A stretch of DNA of 64,000 nt, from positions 1 through 64,000 of the forward strand of contig NZ_NCXO01000003.1 in the NCBI RefSeq assembly GCF_002104795.1. Direction: 5' to 3'. The notes under the pieces were generated by a model that was not told where the DNA came from, made no database searches, and worked only from the letters and a program-made list of their open reading frames with translations. This document shows positions 48,753-58,462 of the stretch, one piece after another. Numbering within the stretch: position 1 is the first letter of the stretch; each line of letters begins with the position of its first letter. A program made the translations under genes and the position numbers. Source of the stretch: Mycolicibacillus koreensis. Its GTDB lineage: Bacteria; Actinomycetota; Actinomycetes; Mycobacteriales; Mycobacteriaceae.

Positions 48753-50274
48753 GGAACTCCGCCGCCACATCGACGACTCGGTCCCGGTCGGCGGGAACCA
48801 GCCCGATACGGGTGCGCCGGTCGACGATGTCGTCGACGGTGAGCGCCCCCTCATGAGTGACCGCGTAGGCGAATTCGGCACGCAGCACGTCGATCCCCTC
48901 GACGACCGGGGTCATCGGGTCCGCGCAGCGCGCCGCCGCCAGCACGTTCGCCGCCTCATTGCCGAACCGCGCCAACAACGCCGCGGGCATCGCCGCCGTC
49001 GGCGGCACCACGGCTCCCGGGTTGGCGGGCGCCCCGATGAGCGCGAGCCGCGCTGTGCGACACGGTCGGGCCGCCAATTTGCGCACGGTGACCGCGTAGT
49101 CGAGCACGTCTTCGGCCATGTATCGGTATTCGGTCAGTTTGCCGCCGATGACGCTGATCACCCCCGAGTCGGACGCGGTCACCGCGTGCTCGCGGGAGAT
49201 GTCGGCGGTGCGCCCCTCCCCCGCGTCGACGAGTGGGCGCAACCCCGCGTAGGCACCGAGCACATCCGAGGGGCCCACCGCGGTCCCCAGCGCCGTGTTG
49301 ACCACCTCGAGGAGGAACTCCACTTCGGCCGGGGAAGGTTGTGGCACATCGGGAATCGGTCCCGGCGCATCTTCGTCGGTGAGGCCGAGGTAGACCCGGC
49401 CGAGCTGCTGGGGCATCGCGAAAACGAAGCGATTGAGCTCACCGGGGACCGGCACCGTCAATGCCGCTGTCGGGTTGCCGAACGCCGCCGCGTCGAAGAC
49501 CAGATGGGTGCCACGACTGGGGCGCAGCGTCAACGCCGGGTCGAACTGCCCCGCCCACACACCGGTGGCGTTGATGACGCAGCGCGCGGTCACCTCACAC
49601 GATTCACCGGTGCGGGTGTCGGTCAGCCGCGCTGTGTCGCCGCTGACCCGGCTCGCCTCGACGTAGGTGAGGATCCGCGCGCCGCGCTGGGCGGCGGTGC
49701 GCGCCACCGCGACCACCAGCCTCGCGTCGTCGATCAACTGCCCGTCGTGGGCCACCAATCCGCCGTCGAGACCGTCACGGCGCACCGTCGGGACCAGATC
49801 GGCCGCCTCGGCGGCACCAACCCGCCGCGATCCGGGAAGCACCGTCGTCGGGGTGCCGGCCAGTCGGCGCAGCACGTCACCGGCCAGGAATCCGGCCCGC
49901 ACCAGCGCCCGCTCGCGGCGGCGCACGTCGGGCAGCAACGCCACCAATTGCGCCAGCGGGCGCACCAGATGCGGTGCGGTGCGGGTCATCAGGATGCCGC
50001 GTTCGACGGCACTGCGCCGTGCGATGCCGATGTTTCCGGTCGCCAGATACCGCAGACCGCCGTGCACCAGTTTGGAACTCCACCGACTCGTTCCGAACGC
50101 CAGGTCGTGCTTCTCCACCAGCGTCACGCTCAGCCCGCGAGCCGCGGCGTCGAGGGCGATGCCCACCCCGGTGATCCCGCCGCCGATGACCAGCACGTCG
50201 ATCGGTCCACCGCCGGCCAGCGCGTCGAGTTCGGCGTCACGGCGGGCACCGTTGAGGGCGGCGGCCTCAGACAT
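48745..50274 (-). CDS. glpD: Glycerol-3-phosphate dehydrogenase (FAD)
   Basis: Membrane-associated flavoenzyme oxidising glycerol-3-phosphate to DHAP with electrons passed to the quinone pool. 509 residues. The FAD-binding turn is VLVIGGGITGVGIALDAAARGLSVTLVE, followed by the GlpD signature FGTSRWSSKLVHGGLRYL. Other motifs are VINATGVWA, SRGTHLVFD and GVISVIGGKLTEYR. GGAG is 10 nt before the ATG. It is divergent from an AGPS-like gene over a 59-nt spacer, suggesting linked glycerolipid metabolism. Confidence 0.95.
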   Translation of the reverse strand: MSEAAALNGARRDAELDALAGGGPIDVLVIGGGITGVGIALDAAARGLSVTLVEKHDLAFGTSRWSSKLVHGGLRYLATGNIGIARRSAVERGILMTRTAPHLVRPLAQLVALLPDVRRRERALVRAGFLAGDVLRRLAGTPTTVLPGSRRVGAAEAADLVPTVRRDGLDGGLVAHDGQLIDDARLVVAVARTAAQRGARILTYVEASRVSGDTARLTDTRTGESCEVTARCVINATGVWAGQFDPALTLRPSRGTHLVFDAAAFGNPTAALTVPVPGELNRFVFAMPQQLGRVYLGLTDEDAPGPIPDVPQPSPAEVEFLLEVVNTALGTAVGPSDVLGAYAGLRPLVDAGEGRTADISREHAVTASDSGVISVIGGKLTEYRYMAEDVLDYAVTVRKLAARPCRTARLALIGAPANPGAVVPPTAAMPAALLARFGNEAANVLAAARCADPMTPVVEGIDVLRAEFAYAVTHEGALTVDDIVDRRTRIGLVPADRDRVVDVAAEFLS

Positions 50275-50321
50275 CCAGGGGGCTCCGTTCCGGGTCGGTC
50301 GCCAACGGATCGGCGTTGTCA

Positions 50322-50327
50322 TACTGT
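50322..50327 (+). promoter_or_regulatory. -10 element for the AGPS-like gene
   Basis: TACTGT lies 6 nt before the ATG at 50334, indicating a leaderless message. Confidence 0.5.
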
Positions 50328-50333
50328 ATCGCC

Positions 50334-51974
50334 ATGACCGCGCCGGACAACCCCACCGAAACACCGGACACCGCGATGGCGTGGGACGCTTGGGGCGATC
50401 CCGATGCGGCGACCCCGCTGTCCCCCGCGATCGGCGACCTGCTGGCCCAGGCACTGGGGGTTCGCACACCGGCGGCGGCGCGCCCGACGATGAGCCAGGT
50501 GCGGCTGCGCCCCTCGGCGCTGCCCGACGACGACCGCGTGGCCCTGGAACGCATCGTCGGAACGGGCTTGTGCCACACCGACCACGACAGCCGGCTGCGT
50601 CACGCCGGGGGCAAATCCACACTGGATCTGTTGGCGCGGCGCAACACCGGTGAGCAGGACGCCCCGGATGCGGTCCTCGAACCCGGCGGTGAGACGGCCG
50701 CGCAGGACGAGGAGCAGATCAGTGCGATCCTGCGCTACTGCAGCGATCACGGCATCGCGGTGGTGCCGTTCGGTGGAGGCACCAGCGTGGTGGGCGGATT
50801 GGACCCGATCCGTGCGCAGTTCACCGCGGTGGTGGCGCTGGATCTGCGTCGACTCGATCGGCTGCTGCACCTCGACCCGATCTCCGGAGAGGCCGAGTTG
50901 CAGGCCGGCGTGACCGGACCGGACGCCGAACGGCTCCTCGCCGAGCACGGCTTCTCGCTGGGCCATTTTCCGCAGAGCTTCCAGTACGCGACGGTGGGCG
51001 GGTTCGCCGCGACCCGCTCCTCGGGGCAGAACTCGGCCGGCTACGGCCGCTTCGACGACATGGCGGTCGGGCTGCACATGATCACCCCGGTCGGACCGAT
51101 GACCGCCGGGCGGGCCCCCTCCTCGGCGGCCGGACCCGATCTGCGCCAACTGTTTCTGGGGTCCGAGGGCACCCTGGGGGTGATCACCCGGGTACGGGTG
51201 CGAGTGCACCCGGTACCGGAGAGCATCCGCCACGAGGCATGGTCGTTTCCCGACTTCGCCACCGGCGCCGCGGCGCTGCGCGCTGTCACCCAGGCCGGCG
51301 CGGGCCCGACGGTCATCCGGCTCTCCGACGAAGCCGAAACGGGGGTGAACCTCGCCACCACCGACGCGATCGGGCAGGAGTCGATCACCGGTGGCTGCCT
51401 GGCGATCACGCTGTTCGAGGGCAGCGCGGCGCACACCGCCGGCCGGCACGCCGAGACAGCCGACCTGCTGGCCGCTCACGGCGGCACCTCGCTGGGCCCC
51501 GAGCCGGCGCGCGCCTGGGAGCACGGCCGCTTCGGGGCGCCCTATCTGCGCGACGCGCTGCTCGACGCCGGGGCCCTGGCCGAGACGTTGGAGACCGCGA
51601 CGAGTTGGTCGAATCTGTCGACGCTGAAATCCGCGGTCACCGATGCACTCATCGCGTCACTGGGGTCCTCGGGCAGCCCCGCACTGGTGCTCTGCCACAT
51701 CTCCCACGTCTATCCGACCGGGGCGTCGCTGTATTTCACCGTCGTGGCCGCCCAGCGCGGCGACGCGGTGGCGCAGTGGCGCGCTGCCAAGGCCGCCGCG
51801 ACCGACGCGATCCTGGCCGCCGGTGGGACCGTCACCCACCATCACGCCGTCGGTGCCGATCACCGGGGGTGGCTGACCGACGAAATCGGCGAACTGGGGG
51901 TGCGCGCACTGCGCGCGGTCAAGGCCACGCTGGATCCCGCGGGAATTCTCAACCCCGGCAAGCTCATCCCGTGA
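50334..51974 (+). CDS. FAD-linked oxidase related to alkyl-DHAP synthase (Rv2251 type)
   Basis: 546 residues. The PCMH-type FAD domain shows VPFGGGTSVVGGL, SLGHFPQSFQYATVGGFAATRSSGQNSAGYGRFDDM and FLGSEGTLGVITRVRVRVHPVP. The C-terminal lobe has VTHHHAVGADHRGWL and DPAGILNPGKLIP. The TRSSGQNS..YG segment and the HHH motif are those of alkylglycerone-phosphate synthase, the ether-lipid enzyme. Whether it makes ether bonds is not known. It overlaps the diacylglycerol kinase gene by GTGA and is divergent from glpD. Confidence 0.9.
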   Translation: MTAPDNPTETPDTAMAWDAWGDPDAATPLSPAIGDLLAQALGVRTPAAARPTMSQVRLRPSALPDDDRVALERIVGTGLCHTDHDSRLRHAGGKSTLDLLARRNTGEQDAPDAVLEPGGETAAQDEEQISAILRYCSDHGIAVVPFGGGTSVVGGLDPIRAQFTAVVALDLRRLDRLLHLDPISGEAELQAGVTGPDAERLLAEHGFSLGHFPQSFQYATVGGFAATRSSGQNSAGYGRFDDMAVGLHMITPVGPMTAGRAPSSAAGPDLRQLFLGSEGTLGVITRVRVRVHPVPESIRHEAWSFPDFATGAAALRAVTQAGAGPTVIRLSDEAETGVNLATTDAIGQESITGGCLAITLFEGSAAHTAGRHAETADLLAAHGGTSLGPEPARAWEHGRFGAPYLRDALLDAGALAETLETATSWSNLSTLKSAVTDALIASLGSSGSPALVLCHISHVYPTGASLYFTVVAAQRGDAVAQWRAAKAAATDAILAAGGTVTHHHAVGADHRGWLTDEIGELGVRALRAVKATLDPAGILNPGKLIP

Positions 51975-52882
51975 CCACTGGCGCACAGCAGCCCACCCGG
52001 GTCACGATGCTGGCCAACCCGGCGGCCGGGCGCGGCAATGCCCGCCACGCCGCCGAGCGAGCGGTCAGCCGGCTGCAGCAGCGCGGTCTCGACGTCACCG
52101 TGGTGGTCGGGCGCGACGCCGCACACGCCCGCCGGCTGGTCGAGCGGTCCCTGGCCGCCGGCACCGATGCGCTGATCGCCGTCGGCGGCGACGGGCTCAT
52201 TGCGTTGGCGTTGCAGTCGTTGGCCCGCACCGGGGTGCCGTTGGGGATCATTCCCGCCGGCACCGGCAACGACCATGCCCGCGAATACGCCATCCCCACC
52301 GACGATCCGCAGGCCGCCGCCGACGTCGTCGCCGACGGACACACCGAAACCGTCGATCTGGGCTGCATCGAGACCGCCACCGGGACCACGTGGTTCGGCA
52401 CGGTGATGGCTGCCGGATTCGATTCGCTGGTCAGCGACCGCACCAACCGGATGCGCTGGCCGCGCGGCCGGATGCGCTACAACCTCGCGATCCTCGCCGA
52501 GTTGTCCCGGCTGCGCCCGCTGCCGTTCACCCTCACCGTCGACGACGGCGAACCCGTGCACGCGGAGTTGACCCTCGCCGCCGTCGGGATCACCCGCAGC
52601 TACGGCGGCGGCATGCTGATCTGTCCGCACGCCGACCACGGCGACGGCCTGCTGGACATCACGATGGTCGGCGCGGGGTCCCGGATGCGGCTGCTGCGGT
52701 TGTTCCCCACCGTGTACACCGGCCGCCACGTCGACCTCGAGGAGGTCAGCACCGTCCGGGCGCGCACGGTGCGGGTGGACTGCCCGGGCATCAACGCCTA
52801 CGCCGACGGCGACTTCGTCGCTCCGCTGCCGGTGACGGTCACCGCGGTGCCCGGCGCACTGCAGATCCTGCGGCCCCGCTGA
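51971..52882 (+). CDS. Diacylglycerol kinase family lipid kinase (Rv2252 type)
   Basis: 303 residues. Motifs of the DGK/LCB5 family are TMLANPAAGRGNA, the catalytic loop IAVGGDGLIALALQSL (GGDG), and IIPAGTGNDHARE. YGGGMLICPHADHGDGLLDITMV and YADGDFVAPLP follow. The M. tuberculosis homologue phosphorylates lipids and is needed for phosphatidylinositol mannoside synthesis. The GTG start overlaps the AGPS-like gene stop, so the two enzymes are coupled. Confidence 0.93.
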   Translation: MTTGAQQPTRVTMLANPAAGRGNARHAAERAVSRLQQRGLDVTVVVGRDAAHARRLVERSLAAGTDALIAVGGDGLIALALQSLARTGVPLGIIPAGTGNDHAREYAIPTDDPQAAADVVADGHTETVDLGCIETATGTTWFGTVMAAGFDSLVSDRTNRMRWPRGRMRYNLAILAELSRLRPLPFTLTVDDGEPVHAELTLAAVGITRSYGGGMLICPHADHGDGLLDITMVGAGSRMRLLRLFPTVYTGRHVDLEEVSTVRARTVRVDCPGINAYADGDFVAPLPVTVTAVPGALQILRPR

Positions 52883-52891
52883 CCGGCCGGC

Positions 52892-53413
52892 TCAGCCGAC
52901 CCCGCGGGCCAGCAGGCCACACTCGGCGCTGTCGCTGCCGTTGCGGTAGGGCTCCAGCGCTTCGTCCCACGCGGTGCCGAGCACCGAGTCCAGTTCGGCG
53001 GCGAGAACCTCGGCACCGGCCTCCATCAGCGTGCGCAGCCGCATCTCGCCGACCATGACGTCGCCGTTGGCGCTCATCGACCCACTCCACAGGCCCAGCT
53101 GGGGGGTGTGACTGAACCGCTGGCCGTCGACGCCCTCGCTGGGGTCCTCGGTCACCTCGAAGCGCAACACCGACCAGGAGCGCAGCGCGTTGGCCAGCCG
53201 CGCTCCGGTGCCGACCGGGCCGATCCAGTTGGCCACCGCGCGCAGCTGTCCGGGCATGGCGGGCTGCGGCGACCAGTTCAGCTTCGCCGGGGACGCCGGA
53301 GTGCCCAACGTCGAGGTCAACGCCCATTCGACGTGGGGGCATACCGCCGCGGGCGAGGCATGGACGTAGACCACGCCGCCGGTGACCTCGGCGAATTGGT
53401 TCAACGCACGCAT
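52892..53413 (-). CDS. DUF3145 family protein (Rv2256c type)
   Basis: 173 residues with the conserved start GGVVYVHASPAAVCPHVEWAL, followed by LNWSPQPAMPGQLRAVANWIGP and HTPQLGLWSGSMSANGDVMVGE. The family is restricted to Actinobacteria and has no known function. AAGGAG lies before the ATG. The 146-nt upstream spacer (53414-53559) contains a TTGACA hexamer but no convincing -10 at the right distance. Confidence 0.9.
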   Translation of the reverse strand: MRALNQFAEVTGGVVYVHASPAAVCPHVEWALTSTLGTPASPAKLNWSPQPAMPGQLRAVANWIGPVGTGARLANALRSWSVLRFEVTEDPSEGVDGQRFSHTPQLGLWSGSMSANGDVMVGEMRLRTLMEAGAEVLAAELDSVLGTAWDEALEPYRNGSDSAECGLLARGVG

Positions 53414-53559
53414 CTTGCTGCTCCTTCGGTTCCACGAGGGACGTCTTCCCCAACGACCTGATGAAACCGCGGCGCACCCAGACGGTGCTGTTATTCAAGT
53501 GTCAACCGTGTCTATTGTGCCTTGTGAGGCCCATGTTGCGCTAGTCTTGGCGGCGATTC

Positions 53560-54384
53560 TTATTTTTCGCCGTAGGCGCTGATCACCGCGTCGGAGAGCT
53601 CCGGCCACACCCGGTGCGACCAGTCACCGAAGTCCCGATCGGTGAGCACCACCAGCGCCAGGTCCAGCTCCGGATCCACCCAGAGGAAGGTGCCGGACTG
53701 GCCGAAGTGCCCGAAGGTGCGCGCCGAGTTGGTGGCACCGGTCCAGTGCGGCGCCTTGGTGCCCTTGATCTCGAACCCCAGCCCCCAGTCGTTGGGGCGT
53801 TGCACCCCGAAACCGGGCAGCACACCGTCGAGGCCGGGGTACTGCACGGTGGTGGCGTCGGCATGCATCGGCGCCGACACAGTCGCCGGGCGCAGCAGGT
53901 CGGTGGCGAAGGCCGCCAGGTCGGCCACCGTCGAGGTGGCGCCGTAGCCGGCGGCCGCCGCCCCACCGTCCAGGCGGGTGGCGCTCATCCCCAGCGGCAC
54001 GCAGATCGCCTCGTGCAGGTAGTGCCCGAATTCGATCTCGGTCGCCTGCGCCACCGCCTCGGCGAACACGGCGAAGCCGTAGTTGGAGTAGATGCGCCGG
54101 GTCCCCGGGGCGGCCAGCACCTGATCGGAGTGCATCGTCAGCCCCGAGGCGTGGGCCAACAGGTGCCGGATCGTGGCGCCGGGCGGACCGGCCTCGGTGT
54201 CGAGGGCGAGCGCACCCTCCTCGACGGCGACCTGGCCGGCGCGCGCGGCCAACGGCTTGGTCACCGATGCCAGCGCGAAGCCGCGCTGCAGGTCCCCGTG
54301 GCCGGCCACCAGCCCGTCCGGGCCGACGACGGCGGCCGCGGCGTGGCCGACGGGCCAGGCGTCGATCGCGTCGAGGGGAGCCAT
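53560..54384 (-). CDS. Serine beta-lactamase-fold hydrolase (class C/DD-peptidase type)
   Basis: 274 residues. The three active-site motifs are SVTK (Ser40-x-x-Lys43), YSN in RRIYSNYGF, and HFGQSGT as the third-strand motif. No signal peptide is apparent, so it is probably cytosolic, unlike classical beta-lactamases. It may be an esterase or amidase. It lies 1 nt downstream of the methyltransferase gene on the same strand and is probably cotranscribed. Confidence 0.9.
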   Translation of the reverse strand: MAPLDAIDAWPVGHAAAAVVGPDGLVAGHGDLQRGFALASVTKPLAARAGQVAVEEGALALDTEAGPPGATIRHLLAHASGLTMHSDQVLAAPGTRRIYSNYGFAVFAEAVAQATEIEFGHYLHEAICVPLGMSATRLDGGAAAAGYGATSTVADLAAFATDLLRPATVSAPMHADATTVQYPGLDGVLPGFGVQRPNDWGLGFEIKGTKAPHWTGATNSARTFGHFGQSGTFLWVDPELDLALVVLTDRDFGDWSHRVWPELSDAVISAYGEK

Positions 54385-54385
54385 G

Positions 54386-55501
54386 TCACTTCCGCCCGAG
54401 GTAGTAGTAGTTGCGCGGGTCGGCGTCGAGTTCGACGATGTCCACGTCGGTGAAGCCGGCCTCGGCCAGCATGGCCTGCGCACGCTGCCACCCCCAGGCG
54501 GTGCCCAGACCCTCCCCGTCGAGCGCCAGCGACACCGTCATGCAGTGCATGGTGGACACGGTGTACATGTAGGTCGACATGGGCACACCGACGTTGTCGG
54601 CCAGGTTGCTCGACGCCTTGATGTCGGCCATGAGGAACACCCCGCCGGGGCGCAGCGCACGGAACACGTTGGCCAGCACCCGTGTCGGCTGCGCCTGGTC
54701 GTGGATGGCGTCGAACGCGGTGATGAGGTCATAGCGGTCGACGACGTCGAGGCCGGTGAGATCGGTGCGCACGAACTCCGCGTTGGTGTTGCCCAGTCTG
54801 GCGGCCTCGGCGGTCGCGGCCGCCGTCGCCTCCTCGGAGAAGTCCAAACCGGAAAACCGGCTGGCGGCAAACGCCTGGGCCATCAGGTTGACCGCGTGCC
54901 CGCTGCCGCAGCCGATGTCGGCGACGTCGATGCCCTGGGCGAGCCGCTCGGGCAGGCCGTCGACCAGGGGCAGGACCTCGGCGACCAGCACGGTGTCGAA
55001 GACCTGACGGCTACGTTCGGCGGCGACGGTGTGAAAGCGCGGGTACTGGCTGTAGGGCACCCCGCCGCCGCGGCGGAAGCATTCGATGACCGGCTGCTCG
55101 ACGTCGGCCAGCATCGGGATGTACTGGCTCAGGGCGGCGAGGTTGCGCCCACCGGCCGCCCCGGTGAGCACCGCCGCGCGGTGCGCCGGCAGCGCATAAG
55201 CACCCGGTTCTCCGGTGTTTCCCACCGATTCCGCCGTCTGGGCCGCGGCGTCGGACGCCCCGGTGGCACGGAACTCGATCACGCCGGCGGTGACCATTCC
55301 GGCCAGCCACTCACGTACATAGCGCTCATCGAGGCCGGCCGCCTCGGCCACCTCCGCACTGGTGGCCCACGGCAGGACGGCCAGGGTCTCGAACAGCCCG
55401 GTCTGGTGGCCGATGCTGATCAGCAGCGCCGCGGCCGCGTGGTCGATCACCTCGACCATGCGGGCGCTGAAATCCTCGGTGGTTTCCGACATCTGTGCCA
55501 T
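54386..55501 (-). CDS. Class I SAM-dependent methyltransferase with winged-helix N-terminus (Rv2258c type)
   Basis: 371 residues from the ATG at 55501. The N-terminal dimerisation/winged-helix segment contains [35 protein letters not shown]. The Rossmann methyltransferase domain starts near residue 185 with [18 protein letters not shown] and continues with [20 protein letters not shown] hexamer 8 nt upstream supports the start. From memory M. tuberculosis Rv2258c occupies the same place beside mscR. Substrate unknown. Confidence 0.9.
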   Translation of the reverse strand: MAQMSETTEDFSARMVEVIDHAAAALLISIGHQTGLFETLAVLPWATSAEVAEAAGLDERYVREWLAGMVTAGVIEFRATGASDAAAQTAESVGNTGEPGAYALPAHRAAVLTGAAGGRNLAALSQYIPMLADVEQPVIECFRRGGGVPYSQYPRFHTVAAERSRQVFDTVLVAEVLPLVDGLPERLAQGIDVADIGCGSGHAVNLMAQAFAASRFSGLDFSEEATAAATAEAARLGNTNAEFVRTDLTGLDVVDRYDLITAFDAIHDQAQPTRVLANVFRALRPGGVFLMADIKASSNLADNVGVPMSTYMYTVSTMHCMTVSLALDGEGLGTAWGWQRAQAMLAEAGFTDVDIVELDADPRNYYYLGRK

Positions 55502-55509
55502 CGCGGTCC

Positions 55510-55515
55510 ACGGTA
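55510..55515 (-). promoter_or_regulatory. -10 element for the methyltransferase gene
   Basis: Minus-strand TACCGT is 8 nt before the ATG at 55501, in the 70-nt spacer shared with mscR. Confidence 0.45.
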
Positions 55516-55558
55516 GCCCAGCCACACCGGTCCCCTGCCCCGGCGCGGTGGCCTTTAG

Positions 55559-55564
55559 TAGGTT
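55559..55564 (+). promoter_or_regulatory. -10 element for leaderless mscR
   Basis: TAGGTT lies 7 nt before the mscR ATG at 55572. Confidence 0.5.
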
Positions 55565-55571
55565 GGCTGCC

Positions 55572-56657
55572 ATGAGTCAAACAGTGCGCGGTGTGATTTC
55601 TCGAGCCAAGAACCAACCGGTCGAACTGGTCGACATCGTCATCCCCGACCCCGGCCCCGGGGAGGTGGTGGTCGACATCACCGCCTGCGGGGTGTGCCAC
55701 ACCGACCTGACCTACCGGGACGGCGGCATCAACGACGACTACCCGTTCCTGCTCGGCCACGAGGCGGCCGGCACGGTGGAATCCGTCGGTGCGGGAGTGA
55801 CCTCGGTGGCGCCGGGAGATTTCGTCATCTTGAACTGGCGTGCGGTCTGCGGACAGTGCCGGGCCTGCAAGCGGGGCCGGCCGCACCTGTGTTTCGACAC
55901 GTTCAACGCCGAGCAGCCGATGACGCTGACCGACGGCACGGCGCTCTCACCCGCGCTGGGGATCGGCGCGTTCGCCGACAAAACCTTGGTGCACGCCGGC
56001 CAATGCACCAAAGTCGACGAGAACGCCGACCCGGCGGTGGTCGGCCTGCTGGGCTGCGGGGTCATGGCCGGCATCGGGGCGGCGATCAACACCGGAGCGG
56101 TGACCCGCGATGACACCGTGGCGGTGATCGGCTGCGGCGGGGTCGGTGATGCCGCGGTCGCCGGGGCGAAACTTGTTGGCGCCAAAAAGATCATCGCCGT
56201 CGACACCGACAACACCAAGCTGGACTGGGCGCGGGACTTCGGAGCTACCCACACCATCAACGCCACAGAACTCGACGTCGTGGAGACCATCCAGGATCTC
56301 ACCGGCGGGTTCGGCGCCGACGTGGTGATCGACGCGGTCGGTCGCCCAGAGACCTGGAAGCAGGCGTTCTACGCGCGCGATCTGGCCGGCACGGTGGTGC
56401 TGGTCGGGGTGCCGACCCCGGACATGCGCCTGGACATGCCGCTGGTCGACTTCTTCTCCCACGGCGGATCGCTGAAGTCGTCGTGGTACGGCGACTGTCT
56501 GCCCGAACGCGACTTCCCCACCCTGGTCGACCTCTACCGCCAGGGGCGCTTGCCGCTGGAGAAGTTCGTCACCGAGCGCATCGGACTCGGCGACGTGGAG
56601 GCCGCGTTCGCCAAGATGCACTCCGGTGAGGTGCTGCGTTCGGTGGTGATCTTGTGA
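55572..56657 (+). CDS. mscR: S-nitrosomycothiol reductase / mycothiol-dependent formaldehyde dehydrogenase
   Basis: Zinc- and NAD-dependent class III alcohol dehydrogenase relative that detoxifies S-nitrosomycothiol and S-hydroxymethyl-mycothiol. 361 residues. Catalytic zinc ligands lie in ACGVCHTD (Cys39/Cys42 region) and [13 protein letters not shown]. The structural zinc uses [15 protein letters not shown]. The NAD-binding turn is [27 protein letters not shown]. The stop overlaps an MBL-fold gene by GTGA, an arrangement expected for a two-step pathway. Confidence 0.95.
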   Translation: MSQTVRGVISRAKNQPVELVDIVIPDPGPGEVVVDITACGVCHTDLTYRDGGINDDYPFLLGHEAAGTVESVGAGVTSVAPGDFVILNWRAVCGQCRACKRGRPHLCFDTFNAEQPMTLTDGTALSPALGIGAFADKTLVHAGQCTKVDENADPAVVGLLGCGVMAGIGAAINTGAVTRDDTVAVIGCGGVGDAAVAGAKLVGAKKIIAVDTDNTKLDWARDFGATHTINATELDVVETIQDLTGGFGADVVIDAVGRPETWKQAFYARDLAGTVVLVGVPTPDMRLDMPLVDFFSHGGSLKSSWYGDCLPERDFPTLVDLYRQGRLPLEKFVTERIGLGDVEAAFAKMHSGEVLRSVVIL

Positions 56658-57283
56658 GCATCGGCAACATCGAGCGCATCGTCACCAGCGGTGTCTTCGA
56701 ACTCGACGGCGGCAGTTGGGATGTCGACAACAACATCTGGGTCGTCGGCGACGACTCCGATGTGATCGTGTTCGACGCCGCCCATGATGCGGACCCCATC
56801 ACCGCCGCGGTCGCCGGCCGCAACGTGGTGGCGGTGGTGTGCACCCACGGCCACAACGACCACATCACGGTCGCCCCGCAACTCGGCGAGGCCCTCGACG
56901 CCCCGGTGCTGCTGCATCCGGCCGACGAGATGCTGTGGCGGATGACCCATCCGGACGCGCCGTTCCACGCCGTCGAGGACGGCACGGTTCTGCAGGTCGG
57001 CGGCATCGAGATCCGCGGTTTGCACACCCCGGGGCACTCCCCCGGTTCGGTGTGCTGGCACGCCCCGGAGTTGAACGCGGTGTTCAGCGGCGACACCCTG
57101 TTCCAGGGCGGGCCGGGGGCGACCGGCCGGTCGTTCTCGGATTTCCCCACGATCCTGGCGTCGATCTCCGAGCGGCTCGGGACGCTGCCCGGCGAGACCG
57201 TCGTCTACACCGGCCACGGGGACTCCACCACCATCGGCGACGAGATCGTCAACTACGACGACTGGGTGGCCCGCGGGCACTGA
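56654..57283 (+). CDS. MBL-fold hydrolase coupled to mscR (Rv2260 type)
   Basis: 209 residues with the metallo-beta-lactamase zinc motif THGHNDH (HxHxDH), then [25 protein letters not shown] and YTGHGDST, giving a full dinuclear metal site of the glyoxalase II type. The GTG start overlaps the mscR stop. By position it could hydrolyse the S-formylmycothiol produced by MscR, completing formaldehyde oxidation; this is an inference. Confidence 0.9.
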   Translation: MSIGNIERIVTSGVFELDGGSWDVDNNIWVVGDDSDVIVFDAAHDADPITAAVAGRNVVAVVCTHGHNDHITVAPQLGEALDAPVLLHPADEMLWRMTHPDAPFHAVEDGTVLQVGGIEIRGLHTPGHSPGSVCWHAPELNAVFSGDTLFQGGPGATGRSFSDFPTILASISERLGTLPGETVVYTGHGDSTTIGDEIVNYDDWVARGH

Positions 57284-57314
57284 CCTTCGTCCCCGCCAGA
57301 CGGCGGCGGGGACT

Positions 57315-57326
57315 ACCGTCGACGGT
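57315..57326. promoter_or_regulatory. Perfect 12-bp palindrome upstream of the carboxyl methyltransferase gene
   Basis: ACCGTCGACGGT lies about 30 nt before the GTG at 57356 and overlaps TACCGT, a possible -10. It could be a repressor operator; no regulator gene is adjacent. Confidence 0.35.
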
Positions 57327-57355
57327 GTGTGGCGGTGACCTGATCGGAGGGAAGC

Positions 57356-58444
57356 GTGCCGGAGTCCAGCATTGTCGTGCGACCCGACCAGCCGGGCAGC
57401 GCCTCGTATCTGCCGTCGGCGCGCCTGGACACCGCCGGGCTGGCACGCGCTGTCGCGCTGTTCAAACAGGCAGCTCAGGCCGTGCCCCTCTACACCCCGC
57501 CGCAACCGATCGTCATCGCCGACTACGGGGCGGCCACCGGGTACAACTCGATGCTGCCGATCGGCGCGGCGATCGACGCGATCCGGGAGCGCACCCGCCT
57601 CGAGCACGCGATCATGGTGGCCCACACCGACCTGCCGGACAACGATTTCAACGCGCTGTTCCACACCATCGCCGACGACGCCGACAGCTATCTGCAGAAG
57701 GACCCCGCGACGTTCTCCGCGGCGATCGGCCGGTCGTTCTACGACCAGATCCTGCCGTCCAACGCGGTGACCCTGGGCTGGACCTCGTGGGCGGTGATGT
57801 GGCTGCGCACCGTGCCCTCCGAACTGCGCGATCACGTGTTCGTCGCCTACAGCACCGACGACGCGGCCCGGTCGGCCTATGCGCGGCAGGCGACGGCCGA
57901 CTGGCAGAACTTCCTGGCGTTTCGGGGTCGCGAACTGCGCCCCGGCGGGCGCCTGCTGGTGTTGACCGCCGCGGTCGGCGACGACGGCGAATACGGCTAC
58001 CAGCCGTTGGTCGAGGCGATCCTGGCGGGGCTGCACGACCTGGTCGGCGCCACCCTGATCAGCACCGAGGAGGTGCGGCGCATGACGATCCCGATCGTGG
58101 TGCGCAGCGAGAAGGATCTGCGCGCCCCGTTCGCCCCGCACGATCGGTTCGAGGGCCTGGCCATCGAACACTTGGGGATCTTCGACGCCGGCGACCGGTT
58201 CTGGTCGCAGTACCAGCGCGACCAGGACACGGCGGCGTTCGGCGCGCAGTGGGCGGCGTTCGCCCGCGCGTCACTGTTTCCCGCGTTGTGCGTCGGGCTG
58301 GACGGCGGTCGCCGCGATCCGCGGGTCAGCGAGTTCGCCGACCGGCTCGAGCAGGCGGTGGCCGCCAAGATGGCCGTAACGCCCGAGCCGGTGCGGATCC
58401 CGCTGGCCGCGGTGGTGATGGTCAAACGTCAGCCGACGGACTGA
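57356..58444 (+). CDS. SABATH-type carboxyl methyltransferase (fatty acid O-methyltransferase-like)
   Basis: 362 residues. IVIADYGAATGYNSMLPI is the SAM site of the SABATH family (plant salicylate/jasmonate methyltransferases), with TDLPDNDFNALFHTI and GRSFYDQILPSNAVTLGWTSWAVMWL as further signatures. Mycobacterial members have been shown to methylate free fatty acids to methyl esters. GGAGGG stands right before the GTG. It follows the MBL gene by 72 nt with a palindrome in between, and a hairpin lies after its stop. Confidence 0.88.
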   Translation: MPESSIVVRPDQPGSASYLPSARLDTAGLARAVALFKQAAQAVPLYTPPQPIVIADYGAATGYNSMLPIGAAIDAIRERTRLEHAIMVAHTDLPDNDFNALFHTIADDADSYLQKDPATFSAAIGRSFYDQILPSNAVTLGWTSWAVMWLRTVPSELRDHVFVAYSTDDAARSAYARQATADWQNFLAFRGRELRPGGRLLVLTAAVGDDGEYGYQPLVEAILAGLHDLVGATLISTEEVRRMTIPIVVRSEKDLRAPFAPHDRFEGLAIEHLGIFDAGDRFWSQYQRDQDTAAFGAQWAAFARASLFPALCVGLDGGRRDPRVSEFADRLEQAVAAKMAVTPEPVRIPLAAVVMVKRQPTD

Positions 58445-58462
58445 GCCGACAGTTGGGTGATT

